From contig JACKPM010000003.1 of NCBI GenBank assembly GCA_024233495.1, positions 1 through 64,000 of the forward strand: a stretch of DNA of 64,000 bases, in the 5' to 3' direction. The notes beneath the pieces were generated by a model. That model was not told the DNA's origin, ran no database searches, and saw nothing but the letters and a program-made list of their open reading frames with translations. The translations under genes and the position numbers were made by a program. This document shows positions 57,780-64,000 of this stretch, piece after piece. This stretch comes from Chlamydiales bacterium (lineage in GTDB: Bacteria; Chlamydiota; Chlamydiia; Chlamydiales; JAAKFR01). Every line of letters starts with the position of its first letter. Position 1 is the stretch's first letter.

Positions 57780-59312
57780 ATGATGGCAAACGAACAGATT
57801 CCAAGGCAGATAGGCCCCTACAAGATTGAGACCTTGCTCGATAAGGGGGGCATGAGCCTACTCTATCTCGGCATTCACCCGCAAACGCGGGAGCCCCTTG
57901 CTGTAAAGACGCTTTCGTCAAAGTTCGTCTCACACCCTGAGATGGTGCAGCAGTTTATGCACGAGGCGCAAATCATCGAGATCACGAATCACCCTAACAT
58001 TATTCAGCTGCTTGGACATGGGGAATGGGATGAGGGGGTGTACATTGCAACAGAGTTCATCCAGGGAATCTCTTTGAGACAAATGATTCTTTCACAAGCG
58101 ATGTCACTAAAGCGCGCCCTTGAGGTTGTAATGCAAATTGGGCATGCGCTCACACATTTGCATGTGCATGGCATCATTCATCGCGACCTCAAACCTGAAA
58201 ACATTTTGCTCACGGCGCAAGGTGGTGTGAAGGTAATCGATTTCGGAATCTCCCAGCTTTACACAGCAAAAACTGGGGAAGAGATGAAGCGTCTTCTTGG
58301 AACCCCAGCCTACATGAGTCCTGAGCAGAGGCAAAACCCTGCAAATGTCACCTTTTCAAGCGATATCTATTCGCTGGGAGTGATCACCTATGAGTTGATT
58401 TTAGGTCGGTTGAGTCATGGCACGGTGCATCTCTCAATGATGCCAAAGCATATTCAGCCCATTTTGAGTAAAGCTTTGCAGCCTGATCCGAAGAACCGGT
58501 ATGAAGATATTGTCGATTTCGTGAAGGCACTTTCAGACTATTACAAGTCTGAGAAGGTGAAGCAAGATATGCGGGGCACAGACTATATGGGTGAGCTCAA
58601 TGAGGATATCAAAGAGGCGCAGGCGCTCTTGATCCCGAGTCAGCCGCCGAAGTGGGCAAAAGCTGAGGTGGGCTTCTCTTCAAATTGGAACATGGCACTC
58701 TCCGCTGTCTACTATGACTTTTTCCAACAAAAAGATGGTGTCTACAATGTTGTGATGGCAGAGTCGGATAGCACAGGTATAGAGGGTGTACTGCAAGTAG
58801 CAATGCTGCGCGGGATGGTGCACGCCCTAGCACATGGACAGACAACTCCCAAAGACTTTGTGCGCCTCCTCAACCAGAGAGTTTGCGCGCTAAATGAGCG
58901 CCTCCACTTCTCTTTTTCCTATCTCACTCTTTTTCCCCAGCAAGCGCGCTTTGCTTTTATTGCACTTGGAGCACCTCCTCTTTGGTATTTGCCCGTTGGC
59001 TCGAAGACTCCACAACCGCTAAGCGTTAATCACCCCTCTTTGGGAAGTAGAGCGAATTTTGAGGTGCTCGAAATGGATGGCAACTGGAATATTGGGGATA
59101 AAGTTTTGCTCCACACCTTTCAAAGTGGAGGAGGAAGTGGAGAGGAGCAAACAAAAATAGATGAGGCGCAATTTTGTGAAGCGGTCCGAGAACATTTGTT
59201 CTTACCGCCTAAGAAACAAACAGAAGCAATCACAAGACGGTTGTTGAGCGAGAAGGGGCGCAACTTATTAGAAGAGGCAATCACGGTGATTTCTTGCGAG
59301 CGCACAGCATAG
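57780..59312 (+). CDS. Pkn5-like Ser/Thr protein kinase with PP2C/SpoIIE-like C-terminal domain
   Basis: 510 residues. Kinase domain about 10-265: a degenerate Gly loop (DKGGMSLLYLG), the Lys in LAVKTL, HRDLKPEN and DFG (VIDFGISQ) intact, and the activation-segment end GTPAYMSPEQ. Residues about 290-508 resemble a SpoIIE/PP2C phosphatase (YYDFFQQKDGVYNVVMAESD, then FAFIALGAPPLWYLPVGSK), but metal-binding aspartates are only partly kept. Same place as pkn5 (CT673) in C. trachomatis. It could regulate the apparatus, for example via FHA domains of SctD, or be a secreted effector; both are inference. Confidence 0.85.
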   Translation: MMANEQIPRQIGPYKIETLLDKGGMSLLYLGIHPQTREPLAVKTLSSKFVSHPEMVQQFMHEAQIIEITNHPNIIQLLGHGEWDEGVYIATEFIQGISLRQMILSQAMSLKRALEVVMQIGHALTHLHVHGIIHRDLKPENILLTAQGGVKVIDFGISQLYTAKTGEEMKRLLGTPAYMSPEQRQNPANVTFSSDIYSLGVITYELILGRLSHGTVHLSMMPKHIQPILSKALQPDPKNRYEDIVDFVKALSDYYKSEKVKQDMRGTDYMGELNEDIKEAQALLIPSQPPKWAKAEVGFSSNWNMALSAVYYDFFQQKDGVYNVVMAESDSTGIEGVLQVAMLRGMVHALAHGQTTPKDFVRLLNQRVCALNERLHFSFSYLTLFPQQARFAFIALGAPPLWYLPVGSKTPQPLSVNHPSLGSRANFEVLEMDGNWNIGDKVLLHTFQSGGGSGEEQTKIDEAQFCEAVREHLFLPPKKQTEAITRRLLSEKGRNLLEEAITVISCERTA

Positions 59313-59356
59313 TGGTATGGGAATTGCTTAAAATAGTGCGAGGAGAAAAAAAATGT

Positions 59357-59392
59357 TTGGGGGTGTCCCCAATACAGACTCCTCAATATAAT
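59357..59392 (+). promoter_or_regulatory. hairpin and -10 region before the secretin gene
   Basis: A perfect inverted repeat TTGGGG-GTGT-CCCCAA (59357-59372) is followed by TATAAT (59387-59392), only 8 nt before the sctC start codon. The palindrome occupies the place of a -35 element and could be a repressor or activator site. The expected start point lies at or next to the ATG, so the message would be leaderless. Confidence 0.5.
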
Positions 59393-59400
59393 GAGATACG

Positions 59401-61884
59401 ATGAAGTATAACGGTACACTCACACTCTTTTGTAGTTTCCTGCTCTCTGCACCGGTAGTGGCAGATTCTATTGATCAAACGGTAGACTCTCTCTTCCCTT
59501 CAGATCTGCTTGTTGAAGAGGAGATCTCTCCTTGCGAATTTGAAGAGTTCAATGTGATCGAGTCAGAGGAAATCGCACGCAGGGCAAATGCGCGGATGCG
59601 GTGTCGGTATAAGGGGCCAGGGGACGGCTTCTATTACCAAGTGCCTCACGTTGACGTAAAATCAGGAATTGAGATTGACCTAAGTGACCACCCATCAAAT
59701 GCCAGGGCAAAACAAAAGCATTTTCAACCACCCCCAACGAAATCGTCTACAGAAAATACGCGTGCCTACGTCTTGCCTCACCCTACCACACCTGTGCAAG
59801 ATCAAGTAAAAAGAGCAAAAACCTACGAATTTAAACAAGAAAAGCCTGTTCACTACAACATGCCTGACTGCACTCCCTCTCATGAAGGTTACACAGTCAA
59901 CTTTGAAAATATTGAAGTCGTTGAGTTGCTTCACTTCGTTAGCAAAATTTCAGGTGTAAACTTCATCTATGAAAAAGAGCATCTCAATTTCAGCGTCACA
60001 ATGGTTTCTCAAGAGGCTGCTAGCCCTGAGGATCTCACTTCAGCTCTTCTGCAAATTTTGAAAATGCATGGCCTCTCAGTTGTGGAGCAAGGGGGCACAG
60101 TCCTTATTTATGACAATCAATCGCTCTCAAAGGTCTCACGCGTTATTACAGACGCCAATGTTGACGAAGCATGTGACTCAGCAGTGATCACACGTGTATT
60201 CCGGCTTTACAATGTAGATGCAAAGAAGATCTCTTCGATTGTGAAGCCCCTCCTTTCTAGAGATGCGATCGTGGAAGTTTCAGAGCAAACGCGTCACTTG
60301 ATTGTGTCAGACATCACAGCGAATGTGGATAAGATTGCCGACCTTTTGAATGCGCTTGATACTCCTAATGCGGCTTTCGAGATAGCAGAATATCATGTGA
60401 AGAGCGCATATCCTTCAGCACTTGTGGCTTATTCGAAAGAGATTTTGGCACCTTTGATTGAAGACAATCCGATGCAGATGATTGCACAGCCTTCAATGCA
60501 GAAGATCTTCATTGTCTCTACTCCGTACTTGATCAACAAGGCTCTACAAATTTTGGAGTCTCTTGATGCTGCAGACATTACAGATGTAGCAGACTTACCG
60601 GCTTCTTCAATGGCGAACAACAACATTTTTATGTACAAGTTGCGCTATCATGATGGAAAAGAGATCAGCGATGCACTGCATGAGATTGGCATTAACTTGC
60701 AGTATGCGGGTGTGACCAACCTCGAGCTTGTGAACACTGTATATAGTGTACAGTGGATTGAGGCAAACAACTCGATCGTAGTCACAGGTACGCAAGATGC
60801 AGTAGAAAAAGTGGTGATGCTCCTTGAAGATCTCGACCAACCACCTAAGCAGGTCTATCTTGAGGTATTGATTCTCGACGTAACGCTCAAGGACTCTTTA
60901 GATTTTGGTGTTCAGTGGATTGCCTTGGGTGATGAGCAAAATAAATTGGCCTATGCTTCAGGGCTTTTGGGAGACTCAACGGCGACAACTACGTATTCAA
61001 CAAACATTGATGGAACGACTTCAACCAATCCAGGTGCCCGTTTTGTTGCAGGAAATCCTGCTGGTAGTCCTCCCACAACCCCTCGCTCAGCACGTGATGT
61101 ACCGCTCCCAGTGCCTTCGAATTTGACAGGGATTTTGGATTCAAGTGCTGCTGAAGCATTTGGCTTCGGCATCATTGGAAATATCTTGAAGCATAAAGGG
61201 CGCTCTTTCCTCACCCTTGGCGCGCTTGTGAGTGCGCTTGAAGAAGAGAGCAGCGTAAATCTTGTCCTCAACCCACGCATCATGGCGCAAGATACACAAA
61301 CAGCTTCATTCTTCGTAGGAACGAACATTCCTTATCAAACAACTAGCACAGTTGTAGGTGTGACAGGAGCAACTACCCAAAACGTCCAGTACGAGGACGT
61401 TGGTGTGCAGCTGAAGGTAACGCCTACTATTGCGCCGAATAACATCGTCAGCTTACAGATCGACCAAACAGTAGCGGATGTTACTTCTGCTCAAGGAGTT
61501 CTTAATCCAACAACAGACAAGACGTTAGCAACAACACGTGTCCATGTGCCAGATGGTTGTTTTCTTGTAATGAGTGGCCACATCCGTGACCGTGTTGTCC
61601 ACAGTCGCTCTGGAATTCCTTGTCTCGGCTCCCTCCCCCTCATTGGCCCTACCTTCAGCCGTACTATTGATCAAAGGGAGAAGCGTAACCTAGTGATGTT
61701 TGTACGGCCGCATGTTGTTTCAAACATTCAGGAATCGCTTGATCTTACCAATAGAGAAGGGTACAATCACAACTGGAATACAGACCCATGCTCATTAACT
61801 GTTGAGCCTGAACAGGGTCCGGAATGTGAAAAGTATCCACCTAAGGTATGTACACCCGATTGTTCGCCCAGACGCAGAAGGTAA
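59401..61884 (+). CDS. sctC: type III secretion outer-membrane secretin SctC (CdsC)
   Basis: 827 residues. Signal peptide (FCSFLLSAPVVADS near residues 11-24), an N-terminal acidic and low-complexity region to about 150, N-domains (VNFENIEVVELLHFVSKISG; VFRLYNVDAKKISSIVKPLL), and the secretin core with its typical C-terminal block (VPDGCFLVMSGHIRDRVVHS, SGIPCLGSLPLIGPTF, NLVMFVRPHVV). It forms the ring in the outer membrane. Corresponds to CT674. Several cysteines, including a C-rich tail, are unusual and fit the disulfide-linked chlamydial envelope. The end overlaps the next gene by 37 bp. Confidence 0.95.
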   Translation: MKYNGTLTLFCSFLLSAPVVADSIDQTVDSLFPSDLLVEEEISPCEFEEFNVIESEEIARRANARMRCRYKGPGDGFYYQVPHVDVKSGIEIDLSDHPSNARAKQKHFQPPPTKSSTENTRAYVLPHPTTPVQDQVKRAKTYEFKQEKPVHYNMPDCTPSHEGYTVNFENIEVVELLHFVSKISGVNFIYEKEHLNFSVTMVSQEAASPEDLTSALLQILKMHGLSVVEQGGTVLIYDNQSLSKVSRVITDANVDEACDSAVITRVFRLYNVDAKKISSIVKPLLSRDAIVEVSEQTRHLIVSDITANVDKIADLLNALDTPNAAFEIAEYHVKSAYPSALVAYSKEILAPLIEDNPMQMIAQPSMQKIFIVSTPYLINKALQILESLDAADITDVADLPASSMANNNIFMYKLRYHDGKEISDALHEIGINLQYAGVTNLELVNTVYSVQWIEANNSIVVTGTQDAVEKVVMLLEDLDQPPKQVYLEVLILDVTLKDSLDFGVQWIALGDEQNKLAYASGLLGDSTATTTYSTNIDGTTSTNPGARFVAGNPAGSPPTTPRSARDVPLPVPSNLTGILDSSAAEAFGFGIIGNILKHKGRSFLTLGALVSALEEESSVNLVLNPRIMAQDTQTASFFVGTNIPYQTTSTVVGVTGATTQNVQYEDVGVQLKVTPTIAPNNIVSLQIDQTVADVTSAQGVLNPTTDKTLATTRVHVPDGCFLVMSGHIRDRVVHSRSGIPCLGSLPLIGPTFSRTIDQREKRNLVMFVRPHVVSNIQESLDLTNREGYNHNWNTDPCSLTVEPEQGPECEKYPPKVCTPDCSPRRRR

Positions 61885-62822
61885 TCGTTCTCCTTCTCTT
61901 AGTTGCATGTCAACGTGTGCCCAATCAAATTGAGCCCACTGTTGCATCGCCGAAGCACCCAAAAGAGATTCAGAGGGAAAAGAGATGCTTTCTCGCTTTA
62001 CCCGAAGACTTTTCTGTCTCTCCTTTCCCTGCTCTCACAGAAGAAGAGCGCCTAACCGATTGGGGGAAAGAGTATCAAATTGCGCTTATGTTTGCGCAAG
62101 ACTTCGATCTCTATCGGGCAATTACAAATTTTAAACGTGCGCTCTGCCTCATGCCATCTGAGCTACATGACCGCCGTCTTGAGCTTCAATACCACGTTGC
62201 ACTCTCTTACTTTCTTGGGCAGAAATATGTAGAGGTGGTCTATACCATGCAGTCAACAGATATTGCTAAAGTGGACCGCGACTTTCCTGCTTACACAGAT
62301 CTTCTTCTCATTCTTTATGAGAGCTATACACAGCTTGGAAAAGAGGATTACGCTGAGCACATGTTGACACTTCTTTGCCAGGAGAAGCCAGATGAGGAGA
62401 GAAAAATATCTCTCTATCGCGACTTACGCAGTGCTGACTTTGAAGTACTTTCAAAGCGAGAGGAGGTGAAACCCCTTCTTTCAGGCTATGCAAAAGAGGC
62501 AAAGTCAGTATCAGCTGCGCAGAAGCTCAATGCATTGCTGCCAGGGGCTGGGTATTGGTACTTGGGGCAGAAGCAAACGGCAATTACCTCAGTACTTGTT
62601 AATTCACTTTTTATTGGCACGGCGGCCACCTTTTTTGCCCACAACAACATCCCTGCGGCAATTCTTACCCTCAGCTTCGAGAGCGGGTGGTATGTAGGAG
62701 GGATCTATGGTGCAGGGCTTGCTGCCAAGCAATACAATGAAAAACTTTATTCTACATATGCAGAGAGGGTGAATGTCCGTGAGAAGTCCTACCCCCTTAT
62801 GCGGCTAAAGTATTCTTTCTAG
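61848..62822 (+). CDS. lipoprotein with TPR-like repeats and membrane segments
   Basis: 324 residues. Lipobox VIVLLLLVAC (Cys near residue 21), then TPR-like helices (QIALMFAQDFDLYRAITNFKRAL; YHVALSYFLGQKYVEVVYTM in part), and a C-terminal region with two hydrophobic Gly-rich segments (LNALLPGAGYWYLGQKQTA; VLVNSLFIGTAATFFAH) that resembles proteins predicted to interact with the outer membrane. It overlaps the secretin gene, so it may work with it, for example as a pilotin-like factor; this is inference. In C. trachomatis, as I recall, the gene after cdsC is a different one (arginine-kinase-like CT675). Confidence 0.7.
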   Translation: MYTRLFAQTQKVIVLLLLVACQRVPNQIEPTVASPKHPKEIQREKRCFLALPEDFSVSPFPALTEEERLTDWGKEYQIALMFAQDFDLYRAITNFKRALCLMPSELHDRRLELQYHVALSYFLGQKYVEVVYTMQSTDIAKVDRDFPAYTDLLLILYESYTQLGKEDYAEHMLTLLCQEKPDEERKISLYRDLRSADFEVLSKREEVKPLLSGYAKEAKSVSAAQKLNALLPGAGYWYLGQKQTAITSVLVNSLFIGTAATFFAHNNIPAAILTLSFESGWYVGGIYGAGLAAKQYNEKLYSTYAERVNVREKSYPLMRLKYSF

Positions 62823-62849
62823 ACATTGCCCTGCTAATTCCTCTATAAT
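62820..62849 (+). promoter_or_regulatory. sigma70-type promoter of the AGCS transporter gene
   Basis: TAGACA (62820-62825), 18 bp, TATAAT (62844-62849). The start point would fall at about 62855-62858, the latter being the A of the start codon: another leaderless candidate. Confidence 0.6.
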
Positions 62850-62857
62850 AAGACCCT

Positions 62858-64000
62858 ATGTTTGGTGATTTGATCTTGTTTGGCTCTGGGGTTCTGATGC
62901 TTGTGGTGAGTATCCTGATCACAGTGAAGACCCGTTTTGTGCAGTTTAGAAAAATTCCTAGCATGTTTCGTCTCCTCTTTCACCCCCAGCTAGAGGGGCA
63001 TCAGACAGTGCAATCGCGCCGCGCTCTTTTCACTGCGATGTCCACAACGTTGGGGTTATCCACAATTGTCGCCCCTGTCATTGCGATTCGGATGGGAGGG
63101 CCCGGTGTAGTTGTGGGCTTTTTGCTCGCCTCGTTTTTGGGGGCTGCTCTTAACTATGCAGAGGTGACCAATGCGATTCGTTTTCGAAAGATCAAGGAAA
63201 GCCACATTGAGGGGGGGCCGATGTGTTACCTCACACCTTTTTGGGCAAAGTGGTACGCTCTTTTTGCTTCACTCTTGATGATGGCGTGGTCTTCTGCTCA
63301 AGCAAACCAGCTCAGTGCAATGCTCAGCTCACCCCTTTTGGGCAACTATGCTATCCCTAAGTGGGGCACAGGGGCGTTTCTTGCTGTCGTTGTCACACTC
63401 ATTTTGATTGGAGGGATTAAGCGCATCAGCAGCGTTTCGGCAAAGCTTGTGCCCACCATGTTTTTTCTCTATGTGGGTGCTTCTTTGTGGATCGTAGCAA
63501 TGAATTCAGCGCAGTTGCCGGCGGTTTTCCATCAAATTTGGAGCTCATGCTTCCACCCACAAGCGTTTGGGACAGGAGCCCTTATCGGCGGTGTCGTCTC
63601 TGCTTTTAGATGGGGAATGATGAAAGGGCTGCAGGGGAGTGAAGCTGGAATTGGGACACAGGCGATTCCGCATTCGATGGCTGAAGCAAAGAGTGCTGAG
63701 GAGCAGGGTATTTTGTCGATGGTCTCTACCTACACAGCAGGTATCTTGCTCGTGCTTTCGAGCTTGGTGACACTGCTTACAGGAAACTGGCTCGATACAA
63801 CGCTTCCTGTAGGGATCAGCATGGTCGCTGCCACGTTCCAGCACTACTTCTCCTATATCGGACTTGGAATTGTCGCAATGAGCAGCCTTCTTTTTGCGTT
63901 TGGAACGATTTTGGGCAATAGCTTTAACGGCTCCCAGTGTTTTCTCTACCTTACAAAACGCCGCTACCTCAAGGTGTTTTATATCGGATCAGCAGCCCTT
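62858..64000 (+). CDS. sodium:alanine/glycine symporter (AGCS family), partial
   Basis: The frame is open from ATG 62858 to the end of the window (381 codons, no stop), so it continues beyond. Repeated hydrophobic segments with AGCS-type motifs: FTAMSTTLGLSTIVAPVIAI (first repeat helix), VVGFLLASFLGAALNYAEV, and ALIGGVVSAFRWGMMKGLQG then GSEAGIGTQAI, the latter a typical family signature. It probably imports alanine or glycine with sodium. It lacks a ribosome site and is preceded by its own promoter, so it is a separate unit from the type III cluster. Confidence 0.87.
   Translation, partial: MFGDLILFGSGVLMLVVSILITVKTRFVQFRKIPSMFRLLFHPQLEGHQTVQSRRALFTAMSTTLGLSTIVAPVIAIRMGGPGVVVGFLLASFLGAALNYAEVTNAIRFRKIKESHIEGGPMCYLTPFWAKWYALFASLLMMAWSSAQANQLSAMLSSPLLGNYAIPKWGTGAFLAVVVTLILIGGIKRISSVSAKLVPTMFFLYVGASLWIVAMNSAQLPAVFHQIWSSCFHPQAFGTGALIGGVVSAFRWGMMKGLQGSEAGIGTQAIPHSMAEAKSAEEQGILSMVSTYTAGILLVLSSLVTLLTGNWLDTTLPVGISMVAATFQHYFSYIGLGIVAMSSLLFAFGTILGNSFNGSQCFLYLTKRRYLKVFYIGSAAL

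Overview
The window is a chromosomal segment of a member of the phylum Chlamydiae outside the genus Chlamydia (an 'environmental' chlamydia). The assignment rests on several gene blocks that, as I recall the C. trachomatis map, have the same neighbours there: recA / 5-FTHF cyclo-ligase / three hypotheticals (CT650-CT646); secA / TPR protein / psd / mnmE / nth (CT701-CT697); brnQ / SNF2 (CT554-CT555) and lpdA / lipA (CT557-CT558); tandem tyrP transporters (CT817-CT818); and the type III secretion run from chaperone to secretin (CT663-CT674). Genus or species cannot be fixed from the sequence alone.

Layout. 1-970: a scarred stretch with two fragments of a small repeat, a small hypothetical gene, tRNA-Pro(GGG) and a frameshifted, truncated sugar-nucleotide epimerase. 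970-4.1 kb: hypothetical gene, glmU-like acyltransferase, ispA and recA. 4.1-16.0 kb: one 3,955-codon gene for a giant protein with helicase-like motifs resembling the DUF3638/DUF3645 families. 16.0-19.6 kb (minus): folate enzyme, MORN-like lipoprotein and a PilM/GspL-PilO/GspM-like pair. 19.7-24.6 kb: tightly overlapping operon yggT-dus-acyP-tyrP-tyrP-trpS. 24.6-27.4 kb: two head-to-head CheY-like regulators, the second overlapping uvrB. 27.6-31.0 kb (minus): lpdA-lipA-HEAT-like protein. 31.0-37.9 kb: zinc-ribbon membrane protein, a secreted repeat protein, secA, TPR protein, psd. 37.9-48.9 kb: mnmE, outer-membrane protein, nth, brnQ, SNF2 helicase, der, SulP transporter and a YidD-like protein with a signal peptide. 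49.0-61.9 kb: type III secretion cluster. 61.8-64.0 kb: TPR lipoprotein and the start of an AGCS-family transporter that runs off the window.

The type III cluster encodes a CesT-like chaperone, SctD (CdsD) with two FHA domains and a 5 x 19-residue repeat, the needle subunit SctF with its two partner proteins, an SctN ATPase, SctO, SctP, SctQ, a Pkn5-like kinase with a phosphatase-like C-terminus, and the SctC secretin. A mobile-element copy and an unrecognised 83-codon gene lie between sctP and sctQ, and a separate promoter-like sequence precedes sctQ.

Three layers cut across the genes. (1) A 167-bp palindromic MITE-like element with near-perfect 30-bp terminal inverted repeats occurs in three complete copies (27357, 35174, 56156) and two end fragments (6, 637). 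(2) Many first-of-operon genes have a -10-like hexamer about 7-10 nt before the start codon, and at several there is also a -35 at 17-18 bp, which predicts leaderless or near-leaderless mRNAs. (3) Divergent gene pairs share palindromic -10 regions or even overlapping start codons. The most unusual items are the giant gene, the MITE family, the synonymously diverged 10-codon repeat in a small secreted protein, and the leaderless-start pattern. No CRISPR array, rRNA or complete insertion sequence was seen.
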